61,768 nucleotides of DNA from CAZGMC01 sp964526565 (lineage in GTDB: Bacteria; Pseudomonadota; Alphaproteobacteria; DSM-16000; Inquilinaceae). This document shows positions 42,608 through 52,256 of the stretch, piece by piece. Below the pieces are notes generated by a model. The model worked only from the letters and a program-made list of their open reading frames with translations. It was not told the DNA's origin and made no database searches. Position 1 is the stretch's first letter. Each line of letters opens with the position of its first letter. A program made the position numbers and the translations under genes. The DNA is taken from NCBI GenBank assembly GCA_964526565.1, contig CAZGMC010000009.1:1-61768 (forward strand). The letters run 5' to 3'.

Positions 42608-43843
42608 ATGTCGCATATCGCTAGCCCGGTCATGGCCCCGGTCCGGCCGCCGCATATGCCGGTGCGATCCGTCCGGCACAGGGTGCGGCGCCGGCTGCAA
42701 CGTGTGGCGAGGCTGGCCGTGCGCGGCGGTCTGCCGTCGGCATGGCTGGACTACTGGTGGGTCGAGCCCGAGACAGTGGCGGCCTACATGGCGCGGCACG
42801 GCGGCGCGACCGACGCCGGCGATCGGTGGGAGATCGTGCACCCGCGGACGGTCTTTCCCAATCCGTTGCCGGGCAATGTCGACAGGCGTGAGTCCCTGCC
42901 GGACGACCGCGGCTGGTGGGGGTTCGCGTTCCGCGATGTCCCGGCGCGGGAGAGCGCCGCGACCCTCATTGCCACGTGCAGCGACGCCCGCGTCATCCCC
43001 TGGGTCGAGCCCGGACGGAACCAGTTCCGGCCGACCATCGTCAATCGCGACGGGCGGGCCTTCGCCCTTCGCGAAATGGCCTTCCGCTCGGGCCACGGCC
43101 GCATGCTGCGGACCGGGCGGCAGGGCATTCCCCTGGACACGGCAACGTGGATCCTGGAGCGGAGCTACGACAACCATTCGCACTGGTTGACCGCACACCT
43201 GCCCAAGCTGATCCTGCTCAAGCAGCGGGGGCAGCTGGGCGACGTCCTGTTGCCGCGCCACAAGACACCGGTGATGGTGCGCTCGATGTGTGCCCTGGGC
43301 CTGGATCCGGAGGCCTTCGCCGGCTTCGATCCGGACCGGCCGCTGCTCGTCAAGTCGTTGACCTTTCTTGACACGGACCGGTTCCGCCCGGAACTCCTGA
43401 GGTCCGTGCGCACCGCGCTGACCGGCGACGGCACCGCGCCGGGCCACCGCCGGATCTACATCAGCCGGGCGCGGGCGCCGCGCCGGCGTCTGGTCAACGA
43501 GGAGGACATCTGGCCCCTGCTGAGCGGGGCCGGGTTCGAGCGCGTGTTCATGGAGGACCTGGATTTCGACGAACAGGTTGCCCTGATGGCGCAGACGCGC
43601 GTCCTGTTCGCGCCGCACGGCGCCGGGCTGACCAACATGATGTTCTGCCCGGCCGGCGCCCAGATCGTGGAGATCGCCGACCTGACCTTTCCCAACCCGA
43701 ACTTCTTCGCGCTGGCCTCGGCCATGGGGCACGGCTACTGGCTGCTGCCGGGCCGCGGCCGCGGCGAGGACCACCCGCTGGAGCGCGACCTGTGGATCGA
43801 CCCGGCAGCGGTGCGCGCGCTGCTGGGGCAGCTTCCCTCGTGA
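42608..43843 (+). CDS. Glycosyltransferase family 61 protein
   Basis: 411 residues. GT61 (DUF563) hallmarks: RRIYISRARAPRRRLVNEED, GFERVFMEDLDFDEQVALMA, and APHGAGLTNMMFCPAGAQIV. These catalyse xylosyl/GlcNAc-type transfers in plants and capsule-type reactions in bacteria; the sugar here is unknown. The start could also be the internal Met at residue 9 or 17. Confidence 0.85.
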   Translation: MSHIASPVMAPVRPPHMPVRSVRHRVRRRLQRVARLAVRGGLPSAWLDYWWVEPETVAAYMARHGGATDAGDRWEIVHPRTVFPNPLPGNVDRRESLPDDRGWWGFAFRDVPARESAATLIATCSDARVIPWVEPGRNQFRPTIVNRDGRAFALREMAFRSGHGRMLRTGRQGIPLDTATWILERSYDNHSHWLTAHLPKLILLKQRGQLGDVLLPRHKTPVMVRSMCALGLDPEAFAGFDPDRPLLVKSLTFLDTDRFRPELLRSVRTALTGDGTAPGHRRIYISRARAPRRRLVNEEDIWPLLSGAGFERVFMEDLDFDEQVALMAQTRVLFAPHGAGLTNMMFCPAGAQIVEIADLTFPNPNFFALASAMGHGYWLLPGRGRGEDHPLERDLWIDPAAVRALLGQLPS

Positions 43844-43881
43844 CGGGTGCGACCTGCGCAGGCGGCGATAAGGGCTGGCCA

Positions 43882-45876
43882 ATGAAGCTGTCGGTCGTCA
43901 TCCCCTGCCACAACGCCGCGCCCTATCTGGCGCAGGCGATCGGGTCGGTCATCGAGCAAAGCTATTCTGCCGATGAGATCATCGTCGTCGACGACGCATC
44001 GACCGACGACAGCGTCGCCGTGGCACGGTCCTTCGGCAACCGCATCCGGCTGTTGACCGGCCACTTTTCATCGGCCCCGGCGGCCCGGACCTTCGGCGCC
44101 GCCCAGGCCACGGGCGACGCCCTGATGTTTCTCGATGCGGATGACGTCCTCGGCCCGACCGTGCTCGAGGCCCTGGCCAGGGCGCTGCTGTCGCGGCCCG
44201 GCGCGATCGCCGTCTGCCCATGGTACCGCCTGGACTTTCGGGACGGCCGTTGGGTGCGGCAGCCGCGCTCGTGCGAACCCCGGCTGCCCGGCGACGATGC
44301 CCTGACCGCCTGGCTGTCCGGCTGGTATCATCCGCCGTGCTCCGTCCTGTGGTCGCGCGCCGCCTTTGAGCGGAGCGGCGGCTGGGACGAGACCGTCAAG
44401 GTGAACAACGACGGCGACATCATGATGCGGGCGCTCGTTGCCGGCGTGCCGCTGGTGCGGACCCTCGACGGCGAATCCTTCTATCGGCGGCTGCCGGATC
44501 CGGCCGCCTCGTTGAGCGGCAAGCGCACGACCCGGGCCGGGATCGTCTCGCGTGTCCGGGTCCTGGACAAGCTGGTCTCCGCTCTCGAGGCGGCTGGCCG
44601 GCTGCAGCGATACCGCATCCCGCTGGCGCTGGCCTGCGACGCGGCGGCCCGCGATGCCGATGCCATCGATCGCCGCGACCTGGCCGACCGGTACCGGTCA
44701 ACCGCCCACCGCCTGGCGGGCCCGCGCGTCTGGCGCGACATGCTCGGGGCGCGCCGGGTCGCCAGCCGATGGCTCGTGCGCCGCTGGCAGAGTGCGGTAC
44801 TCAGGCTGGCCGAACGGGCCGCGGACCCGCGGCGGCGTCCGGGCATCGGCCGCCCGGTCCCGTACGGCCTGTCCGGTCCGGCGGACGGGCAGGCCGGCTC
44901 GACGCAGCAGCCACTGGTCAGCGTGATCGTGCCCACCTTCAACCGCGCGGCGCTGGTTGCGCGGGCCATCGACAGCGTCCTGGCCCAGACGTATGAGCGG
45001 TTTGAGCTGCTTGTCGTGGACGACGCATCGACGGACGATACGGCGGACGTGATCGCCGCCTGCGGCGACGCCCGTGTGCGCCATCTGCGCCAGGACCGCA
45101 ACAGAGGCGTGGCGGCGGCGCGGAACCGGGGGTTTCGGGAAGCCCGGGGCGAGCTCCTCGCGCTGCTGGATTCCGACGACGAGTGGCGGGCCGACAAGCT
45201 GGCCCGGCAGGTGGACCGCGCCCGTCGGCTGCCGGAAACCGTGGGATTGTTCTACACGGGCGTGGCGACCGTCGGGTCGGACGGGAGCGCCTGGTTCGAC
45301 ATCCCGTCACACCGGGGCGACATTCGCCGCGCCCTGCTGCAGCGCAACGTCATCCACGGCTGCAGTTCCGTCATGCTGCGCTCCGCCGTGGTCGAGCGCG
45401 TCGGCGGCATGGATGAGGCCCTGCCGGCCATCGAAGACTATGACCATTGGCTCCGTGTGGCGGAGCATTACCGGGCGGACTGCATCCCTGAACCGCTGGT
45501 ACGCTACCACGACCCGCAGGACGACACGGGCGCGGCGCGGCGCTCGCAGCAGCTGCGGGCCAACCTTGCCGCCCGGGCGATGGTCTTCGACAAGCATGCA
45601 GAGGCGATGCGCCGCGCCGGCGTGGCGCACCTGTTCCTGCTGGACAGCGCGCGCCGGCACCTTCGCAGTCCGTTGCGCGACACGGCGGCGGCCCGGCGGT
45701 TGGTCCTCGAGGCCCTGCGCGAGAGGCCGTCGTGCGGCGCGGCCTACCTGTTGCTGTCCTATTGTCTCGCGCCGCCGCGCACCCAGGCGCTGATCCGCGG
45801 ACTGCGCAACCGCGGACTCGCCACGCGCCGTCACGCCGCCACGCGCCCGCACGCCGTCGGGCCTGTCCGGGGATGA
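43882..45876 (+). CDS. Bifunctional family 2 glycosyltransferase (two GT-A domains)
   Basis: 664 residues. Two complete GT2 modules: the first (1 to about 230) with SVVIPCHNAAPYLAQAI, VVDDAST and DADDVLG; the second (about 345-560) with SVIVPTFNRAALVARAIDSV, VVDDASTDDT and DSDDEWRADKLARQ. A helical linker separates them. Possibly polymerises a disaccharide repeat, as dual GT2 enzymes do. The stop overlaps the ATG of the next gene (ATGA). Confidence 0.87.
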   Translation: MKLSVVIPCHNAAPYLAQAIGSVIEQSYSADEIIVVDDASTDDSVAVARSFGNRIRLLTGHFSSAPAARTFGAAQATGDALMFLDADDVLGPTVLEALARALLSRPGAIAVCPWYRLDFRDGRWVRQPRSCEPRLPGDDALTAWLSGWYHPPCSVLWSRAAFERSGGWDETVKVNNDGDIMMRALVAGVPLVRTLDGESFYRRLPDPAASLSGKRTTRAGIVSRVRVLDKLVSALEAAGRLQRYRIPLALACDAAARDADAIDRRDLADRYRSTAHRLAGPRVWRDMLGARRVASRWLVRRWQSAVLRLAERAADPRRRPGIGRPVPYGLSGPADGQAGSTQQPLVSVIVPTFNRAALVARAIDSVLAQTYERFELLVVDDASTDDTADVIAACGDARVRHLRQDRNRGVAAARNRGFREARGELLALLDSDDEWRADKLARQVDRARRLPETVGLFYTGVATVGSDGSAWFDIPSHRGDIRRALLQRNVIHGCSSVMLRSAVVERVGGMDEALPAIEDYDHWLRVAEHYRADCIPEPLVRYHDPQDDTGAARRSQQLRANLAARAMVFDKHAEAMRRAGVAHLFLLDSARRHLRSPLRDTAAARRLVLEALRERPSCGAAYLLLSYCLAPPRTQALIRGLRNRGLATRRHAATRPHAVGPVRG

Positions 45877-46997
45877 GCCTGCGCATCCTTCTCTATTCGT
45901 CAAGTACCCGACGCGAGCGTGGCGGCGTCTACACCGTCTATACGCGGCTGCTGGCCTTCCTGCGCGGCGCCGGGCACGACGTCGTGGAGAGCTGGGCGGA
46001 GCCGGCACCCGATGACGGCGACGACATCTGGGTCTGCCCGCTGGAGTTCCGGACCGGACGCCGGGGGCTGCCGACGCCCCGGCACCTGGTGCGGGGCGTC
46101 CGGGACATGCGCCGGCTTGCCGCGGGCCTCGCCAGGCGGCGCCCGGCCGTCGTCAACCTGCATTACGTCCGTGCCGACAGCCTCTACTTTCTTCTGCTGA
46201 GAAGGCGGTACGGTTACCGGCTGGTGCTGTCCATGCACGGCACGGACGGGCTGCGCCCGAGCGCGGCCGCCCGCCGGATCCTGCCGCTGGTCCTGCGCCG
46301 CGCCGATGCCGTATCGGTGGTCTCGCGCGACCTCCAGGATGCGGTCTTGGCCCTCGGCGTGGATCCGGACAGGCTCCACTTCATTCCCAACGGCGTCGAC
46401 GACGTATTCTGGAGTACCCCTGACGAGGCGCCGCCCGCGCCCGGCGACGGTCCGCTGATCGTCGCCGTCGGTGAACTGATCCCCCGCAAGGGCTATGACG
46501 TGCTGCTGGAGGCCCTTGTGCGCCTGCGCCGGACCGGGCATCCGAAAACCTGCCTCGCCATCGTCGGCGACGGCGCGGCGCGGGGTGAACTGGAAGGCAT
46601 GGCCGCCCGCCTCGGGCTGGCCGGGGCCGTCCGTATGACCGGTCATCTCGGCCGTGAGGATCTGCGTCGCCTGCTGCATCGGGCCGGCGTTTTCGCGATG
46701 GCGTCGCGCCAGGAGGGCATGCCGCTGGCATTGCTGGAAGCGATGGCCGCGGGCCTGCCGGTCGTCGCCACCAGGGTCGGCGCAATCCCGGAGGTGGTGA
46801 CGCCCGCCTGCGGCCGGCTCGTTCCAGTCGACGATCCGGCAGCGCTGGCCGCGGCCCTGGCCGCCGTGCTCTCGGCACCGGACGAAGCCCGGGCCATGGC
46901 CCGGGCCTGCCGCGAGCGGGCCAGGGCATTCTCCGAACGTGCCATGGGGGCGGCCTACGAACGCCTGTTCCTGGCGCTGGCGGAGACGCCGCGATGA
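45873..46997 (+). CDS. Glycosyltransferase family 4
   Basis: 374 residues from an ATG overlapping the previous stop. GT-B fold with IPNGVDDVFW, VAVGELIPRKGYDVLLEAL, and the donor site SRQEGMPLALLEAMAAGLPV. Part of the glycan operon. Confidence 0.9.
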   Translation: MSLRILLYSSSTRRERGGVYTVYTRLLAFLRGAGHDVVESWAEPAPDDGDDIWVCPLEFRTGRRGLPTPRHLVRGVRDMRRLAAGLARRRPAVVNLHYVRADSLYFLLLRRRYGYRLVLSMHGTDGLRPSAAARRILPLVLRRADAVSVVSRDLQDAVLALGVDPDRLHFIPNGVDDVFWSTPDEAPPAPGDGPLIVAVGELIPRKGYDVLLEALVRLRRTGHPKTCLAIVGDGAARGELEGMAARLGLAGAVRMTGHLGREDLRRLLHRAGVFAMASRQEGMPLALLEAMAAGLPVVATRVGAIPEVVTPACGRLVPVDDPAALAAALAAVLSAPDEARAMARACRERARAFSERAMGAAYERLFLALAETPR

Positions 46998-47232
46998 CCG
47001 TCTTGCCGGGCATGATGGCGTTCGCCTGTCTTCTTCAGGAAATTCAGGAAAGGGCATGCCGCCCGTCCGGTTGCGGTTGGGGACGGCGGCTGTCGGCGCA
47101 GAGCGTCCGCCGCTTCCTCGTCTGCCGCTGAACCCTTGCCCGCCGGAGTGCAGCTCCATGCCGGTTCGAACGACCAGACCCCGCATCCCCGCTCGGCCTG
47201 ATGGCGCGCCGCCGCGCGGCGACGATCGCAGC

Positions 47233-49032
47233 ATGATGACCGGCCTCAAGCGGCTGAATGCGCTGCTGACCCGCCGCAACAAGCGCGACATGCTGATCCT
47301 GTTCGTCCTGATGCTGGTCGGCGCCGGCCTGGAAACGCTCGGCGTCGGCGCCATCCCGGCCTTCGTCGGCATGGTCGCCTATCCGGAGACCATCGCCGAC
47401 TATCCCATGGTGCGCGACGCGCTGGAGTGGCTCGGCGGCTCCGATCCGCGCGGCCTGCTGATCGCCGCCATCCTGGCGCTGATCGTTCTGTTTGCCGTCA
47501 AGAACGCCGTGCTGATCCTGGAGTACTATCTTCAGGAGCGCTTCATCAACAACCGCCGGATCACCTTCGCCCGGATGCTTGTCCAGGCCTATCTCCAGGC
47601 ACCTTATACATTCCATCTCAGCCGCAACACGTCCGAGCTGATCCGCAACATCAATACCGAGGCGAACACCCTGGCCACGCACGTGCTCGGGCCCATCCTG
47701 GAGATGGCGACGCGGGGCCTCGTGCTGCTGGCCATCACCGGGCTGCTTCTGGCCGTCGAGCCGCTCATCACCCTTGGCTGGTTCCTGGTCTTCGGCACCG
47801 TGGCGGGCGCCAGCATCTTCGTCCTGAATGCCCGCATGAAGCGTCACGGCCGGGACGAGCAGAGGCATCGCCAGCTGCTGCTGCAGGCGCTGGCCCAGGG
47901 CTTCGGCGGCATCAAGGAGTCGCGCGTGTTGAACCGCGAATCCTACTTCTCGGAGAAGATCCTCGTCAGCGTCCGCGGCATGTCGCAGGCGATCCGCTCC
48001 AAGCAGTTCGCCAACAAGCTCATCAAGCCGGTGACCGAGTTCCTTGCCATCGTCGGGCTGTTCGCGGTGGCGATCGCCCTGATCCTGCTGGGCAGGCCGA
48101 CGGAGTCGATCGTCGTGACGCTGGCCCTGTTCGTCGTCGGGCTGGCGCGGTTTCGCGAGGCGTCGAGCGCCCTGGTGCAGCAGTACGCCAACCTGCGCTA
48201 CAGCATCGTCACCGTCGACCCGATCTACGAGGACCTGAGCAGCCTGCGGGCGGAGGCCCGCCACCGCCCGCGCCGGCAGGACGAACCGGCGCGGCGGCTG
48301 GACCTGCACGAGCGGATCGAGCTGAGCGGCGTGTGGTACCGCTACCCGGACAGCCGGCACCCGGCGCTGCAGGACATCGACCTGACCATACCCGCGGGCA
48401 GCGCGGTGGGCTTCGTCGGCGGCACGGGGGCCGGCAAGTCGACGCTGGTCGACATCATCCTGGGTCTGCTCGAGCCGGAGCGGGGGCGCGTGCTGGTCGA
48501 TGGATGCGACATCCACGCCGCCGGGCCGGCCGCCTGGCAGCGGACGATCGGCTACGTTCCGCAGTCGATCTATCTGCTCGACGACACGTTGCGGCGGAAC
48601 ATCGCGCTCGGCCTGGCGGACGAGGAGATCGACGAGGATCGCGTGCGTCGGGCCGTCAAGGGCGCCCGCCTGGAGGGCCTGGTCGGCCAGCTGGGCGACG
48701 GCCTGAACACCTTCCTCGGCGAACAGGGTGTCCGTTTGTCGGGCGGCGAGCGCCAGCGCGTCGGCATTGCCAGGGCGCTCTACCATGACCCGGCGGTGCT
48801 GGTCTTCGATGAGGCCACGTCGGCGCTGGACAATGCGACGGAGCGGGCCGTCATCGAGGCCATCGAGGCGCTGCACGGCGAGCGGACCGTCATCATGATC
48901 GCGCACCGCCTGAGCACGGTGAAGACCTGCAACACGCTTTACGTGCTGCAAGACGGGCGCATCGCCGGGGCGGGCACGTACGACGAGCTGCTCGAGACCA
49001 GCGGCGAGTTCAGAAAGATCGCGGCCCAATAG
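47233..49032 (+). CDS. ABC transporter, membrane-ATPase fusion (PglK/MsbA-type glycan or lipid flippase)
   Basis: 599 residues from ATG at 47233. Codons further upstream (ATG 47158) lack conservation features. Six membrane helices (about 15-320) precede the ATPase with Walker A GGTGAGKST (Lys402), signature LSGGE (502-506), Walker B VLVFDEATSALD (Asp526-Glu527) and IAHRLSTV. It resembles PglK-like flippases that move lipid-linked oligosaccharides across the inner membrane, as the context suggests. Confidence 0.87.
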   Translation: MMTGLKRLNALLTRRNKRDMLILFVLMLVGAGLETLGVGAIPAFVGMVAYPETIADYPMVRDALEWLGGSDPRGLLIAAILALIVLFAVKNAVLILEYYLQERFINNRRITFARMLVQAYLQAPYTFHLSRNTSELIRNINTEANTLATHVLGPILEMATRGLVLLAITGLLLAVEPLITLGWFLVFGTVAGASIFVLNARMKRHGRDEQRHRQLLLQALAQGFGGIKESRVLNRESYFSEKILVSVRGMSQAIRSKQFANKLIKPVTEFLAIVGLFAVAIALILLGRPTESIVVTLALFVVGLARFREASSALVQQYANLRYSIVTVDPIYEDLSSLRAEARHRPRRQDEPARRLDLHERIELSGVWYRYPDSRHPALQDIDLTIPAGSAVGFVGGTGAGKSTLVDIILGLLEPERGRVLVDGCDIHAAGPAAWQRTIGYVPQSIYLLDDTLRRNIALGLADEEIDEDRVRRAVKGARLEGLVGQLGDGLNTFLGEQGVRLSGGERQRVGIARALYHDPAVLVFDEATSALDNATERAVIEAIEALHGERTVIMIAHRLSTVKTCNTLYVLQDGRIAGAGTYDELLETSGEFRKIAAQ

Positions 49033-49048
49033 CCGGCCGGGCACGGTC

Positions 49049-49960
49049 ATGCCGGGCGCCGCACCGTTCGTCAGCATCGTCATCCCCGCCTACAACCGGC
49101 GACCGGACCTCGCCCGCGCCGTGGCGAGCTGCCTGGGTCAGCAGGGGGACATCGCCCTCGAAGTCATCGTCGTCGACGACGGGTCGACGGACGGCACTGC
49201 CGACTGGCTGGCCGGGCTGAACGACCCGCGCGTGCGCTGGGTACGGCATGAGACCAATGCCGGCGGTGCGGCGGCGCGCAACACCGGCATCCGGCAGGCG
49301 CGCGGCGGGCTGATCGCCTTTCTCGACTCGGACGACGCGTGGCGCTGCGACAAGCTCGCCCGCCAGCTGGCCTGCCTGAACGCGGCCGGGGACCCGGCGG
49401 CGACCGTCTGCTACAGCCGGATCGAGGTCGTCGGGCGCACGCGATCCGGTGAGGTGCGGCCGGCGCGGGCCAGGCCGGCCGGCATGCCGGTCGCCGACTA
49501 CCTGTTCGTCCACGGCGGCATGATGCAGACGAGCTCCCTGCTGCTGCCGGCCGCCCTGGCGCGGCGGGTGGGCTTCGACGCGAGCCTGCGCAAGCACCAG
49601 GACTTCGATTTCTGTCTGCGCCTGGAGGCGGCCGGAGCGCACTTCGTCATGGCGCCCGAGCCGCTGGTGGTCTGGCACCATGATGACCGGCCCGACCGGA
49701 TATCCAATCTGCGCCGCGCCGAGTTGTCCGAGCGGTGGATCGATGACCGCCGCAACGCGATGTCCCGCGCCGCCTGCACGGCGTTCCGCCTGCGCGTCGT
49801 GCTGCCGCTGATCGCCCGCACGGAGCCGCGGCGCGGGCTGCTGCTGTTGGTCGCATCGCTGGCGTCACTGGCGCTGCCGCCTTCCTGGTACGCTCGCTGG
49901 ATCGCCGCCGGCGTCCACCGGCGGCTCGGCCGGGCGCTCCGCGCCTTGCCGCGTCCCTGA
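49049..49960 (+). CDS. Glycosyltransferase family 2
   Basis: 303 residues. FVSIVIPAYNRRPDLARAVA, VVDDGSTDGTADWL, NTGIRQARGGLIAFLDSDDA and the acceptor-side KHQDFDFCLRLEAAG. A hydrophobic C-terminal segment (LLLLVASLASLALPPSW) may anchor it to the membrane. Last gene of the glycan cluster. Confidence 0.88.
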   Translation: MPGAAPFVSIVIPAYNRRPDLARAVASCLGQQGDIALEVIVVDDGSTDGTADWLAGLNDPRVRWVRHETNAGGAAARNTGIRQARGGLIAFLDSDDAWRCDKLARQLACLNAAGDPAATVCYSRIEVVGRTRSGEVRPARARPAGMPVADYLFVHGGMMQTSSLLLPAALARRVGFDASLRKHQDFDFCLRLEAAGAHFVMAPEPLVVWHHDDRPDRISNLRRAELSERWIDDRRNAMSRAACTAFRLRVVLPLIARTEPRRGLLLLVASLASLALPPSWYARWIAAGVHRRLGRALRALPRP

Positions 49961-50014
49961 TGCCGCGAGCGCGGGCCGGCTGCCGCGTGCCACCGCTTTG
50001 TTCAAGGATCCACC

Positions 50015-50398
50015 ATGCTGCCGTCTCTCGCCCTGCTGCTCGTCGTCCAGTTGATCGGCGAGTCGATTGTTGCCGCCACCGGACTGCCGGTGCCGGGGCC
50101 GGTGCTGGGCATGGCCCTGCTGTTCGCCGGGCTGGCGGTGGGCGATGCGCTATTCGGCGGTGGCGTGCCCGACGGCCTTGACGAGACCGCCGGGGCGATC
50201 CTGCAGCACCTGTCGCTGCTGTTCGTCCCGGCCGGGGTGGGCGTGGTGCTGTACCTGTCGGTGCTGCGCCAGGAGTGGCTGCCGATTGCCGTGGCGCTGG
50301 TTGCCGGCACCATCATCACCATTGCCGTGACCGGGGCGGCCATGGCCGGCCTGTCGCGCCTCTTTCACGGTGACGCCGGGAGGGGCCGGCGGCGATGA
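50015..50398 (+). CDS. lrgA: CidA/LrgA family membrane protein
   Basis: 127 residues with four helices: VVQLIGESIVAATGLPVPGP and HLSLLFVPAGVGVVLYLSVL are the LrgA/CidA signature. It forms a pair with the LrgB gene it overlaps. Members act like holins in autolysis control or, in some bacteria, in pyruvate/3-hydroxypropionate transport. Confidence 0.88.
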   Translation: MLPSLALLLVVQLIGESIVAATGLPVPGPVLGMALLFAGLAVGDALFGGGVPDGLDETAGAILQHLSLLFVPAGVGVVLYLSVLRQEWLPIAVALVAGTIITIAVTGAAMAGLSRLFHGDAGRGRRR

Positions 50399-51114
50399 CC
50401 GAGGAGCTGTTCGACCTGTGGATCTACCTGTCGGCGTCGCCGCTGCTCGGCCTGACGCTGACCCTGGTCGCCTACCTGGCCGGCGAGGCCCTGTACCGGC
50501 GGGCCGGACGGCATCCGCTGGTCAACCCGGTGCTGGTCGCGGTGCTGCTGCTCGGCGGACTGCTGCTGGTGACGGGCACGGACTATGCCGACTATTTCGA
50601 GGGCGCGCAGTTCGTGCACTTCCTGCTCGGGCCGGCGACGGTGGCGCTGGCGGTGCCGCTGTACAAGAACGTGGCGGCGGTGCGCCGCACGGCGCCGGCG
50701 ATCCTGGTGGCGGTGGTGGTCGGCTCGCTGGCCGCGGTGGCCAGCGCCGTGGGGCTGGCCTGGGCCTGCGGTGGCAGCGACGGGACGCTGCTGGCGCTGG
50801 CGCCGAAGTCGGTGACGGCGCCGGTGGCAATGGGCATCGCCGAGCAGATCGGCGGCGCGCCGTCGCTGACCGCAGTGCTGGTCATCCTGACCGGAATCAC
50901 CGGCGCGGTGCTGGGCACCTGGACACTGGATTTGGTGCGCATCCGTGACCGGCGCGCCCGCGGCCTGGCGCTGGGCGTGGCGGCGCACGGCATTGGCACG
51001 GCACGCGCCTTCACCCTCGACGAAACGACCGGCGCCTTTTCCAGCCTGGGCATGGGGCTGAACGCGCTGGCCACGGCGGTGCTGCTGCCGCTGGCGTTCC
51101 GGCTGCTCTTGTGA
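50395..51114 (+). CDS. lrgB: LrgB family protein
   Basis: 239 residues, six to seven helices. NPVLVAVLLLGGLLLVTG, FLLGPATVALAVPLYKN, PKSVTAPVAMGIAEQIGG and GVAAHGIGTARAFTLDETTG are the conserved LrgB blocks. ATGA overlap with lrgA. Confidence 0.92.
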   Translation: MTEELFDLWIYLSASPLLGLTLTLVAYLAGEALYRRAGRHPLVNPVLVAVLLLGGLLLVTGTDYADYFEGAQFVHFLLGPATVALAVPLYKNVAAVRRTAPAILVAVVVGSLAAVASAVGLAWACGGSDGTLLALAPKSVTAPVAMGIAEQIGGAPSLTAVLVILTGITGAVLGTWTLDLVRIRDRRARGLALGVAAHGIGTARAFTLDETTGAFSSLGMGLNALATAVLLPLAFRLLL

Positions 51115-51142
51115 GCGGCGATCGCGACCGTCCGCGGCAAGG

Positions 51143-51634
51143 TCAGGTGGCGCGCCCGTCGGGCAGGGGCGGCGGGATGGGCGGCGCCTCGGGCAGCGGC
51201 CGGCGCTCGGGCGGCGGCAGCAGGTCCTCTTCGGGGGTCGGAGCGGCGGCGCAGTTCACGACCCAGACATCGTACACGGCATGGTCCATGGCCGAGATCG
51301 CCGGCGACGACGAGAACATCCATCCGGAGAACACGATCCGGGCGTCCTCGCCCGGCGGCTCGTCGACGATCTGCAGGAAGGCGGCGTTCTCCGGCGTCTC
51401 CTCCGGCGTCGTCGTGCGGCAGGCCTGGACGGTGATGTCCAGGGTCCCGAACTCGACCGTGTCGCCGACCTCGACCTCCAGGCGCATGACACGGGCGGTG
51501 ATCTTGTCGAGCCCCTGCAGCACGGCATAGGGCTGGTCGATGGTCGGCCGCGCCGCGCCGGCGGGCGGCGCCCAGGCAATTGCCGCGGCGGCGGCAAGGG
51601 CCGCAGAGAGGCTGAGGAATTTGACGACGGTCAT
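51143..51634 (-). CDS. DUF2155 domain-containing exported protein
   Basis: 163 residues from ATG at 51634, giving a signal peptide (FLSLSAALAAAAAIAW...AGA). The core has LDKITARVMRLEVEVGDTVE, FGTLDITVQACRTTTPEETP, and SGWMFSSSPAISAMDHAVYD, all typical of DUF2155. A Pro-rich tail. Function unknown; found next to aat or NDUFA12 in alphaproteobacteria. Convergent with lrgB. Confidence 0.88.
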   Translation of the reverse strand: MTVVKFLSLSAALAAAAAIAWAPPAGAARPTIDQPYAVLQGLDKITARVMRLEVEVGDTVEFGTLDITVQACRTTTPEETPENAAFLQIVDEPPGEDARIVFSGWMFSSSPAISAMDHAVYDVWVVNCAAAPTPEEDLLPPPERRPLPEAPPIPPPLPDGRAT

Positions 51635-51746
51635 GGTGGTGTCTGGGGCTGCCGGCGCGTGGCCCGGCGACCCTCGCCGGGGCTTGCCGAACCAGGATAA
51701 ACCTGCCGCCACGCGGTGCGATACAACGGAACGACCGGACTGCTGG

Positions 51747-52226
51747 TCAGAGTGCGCCGCCGCCATCGTCCTCTGGCGCCGTCATGTCCTGAAGGTTGTA
51801 GATGACCTGACCCAGCAGTTGCTCCAGCCCCGGCGTCGACTGGGTGTACTGGATGGTGCCGCCGGGCGGGATGGCGTCGGGCGCGCCGCCGGGCTCCAGC
51901 GACACGAACTTGCCGCCGAGCAGGCCCTGGCTGGCGACCACGGCGGCGGTGTCCTCGGGCAGCTGGATCGACGGGTCGATGCTCATCCATACCTCCGCGC
52001 GATAGGTCGTCGGGTCGAGCTCCTGGCCGACCACGCTGCCGACGCGCACGCCGCTGATCAGCACGTCGGCGCCGACCTGCAGGCCGTCGATGCGGTCGAA
52101 GAAGGCGTTGACCTCATAGCCCTGGACCTGGCGCAGATTGGCGCTGGTGTAGGCGAACCAGATGAAGAACCCGGCGACCAGCAGGACGACGGCGCCCATC
52201 ACCGTCTCGATGACGTTGCGGTGCAT
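51747..52226 (-). CDS. mlaD: MlaD family protein (MCE domain)
   Basis: 159 residues: one N-terminal anchor helix (GAVVLLVAGFFIWFAYT) and an MCE domain (VNAFFDRIDGLQVGADVLIS, GVRVGSVV, SQGLLGGKFVSLEPGG). It binds phospholipid as a periplasmic hexamer in the Mla retrograde transport pathway. No mlaEFC genes are near. Confidence 0.92.
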   Translation of the reverse strand: MHRNVIETVMGAVVLLVAGFFIWFAYTSANLRQVQGYEVNAFFDRIDGLQVGADVLISGVRVGSVVGQELDPTTYRAEVWMSIDPSIQLPEDTAAVVASQGLLGGKFVSLEPGGAPDAIPPGGTIQYTQSTPGLEQLLGQVIYNLQDMTAPEDDGGGAL

Positions 52227-52256
52227 GACCTCAGGCCTCGTCCGATGGCGGCGCCG

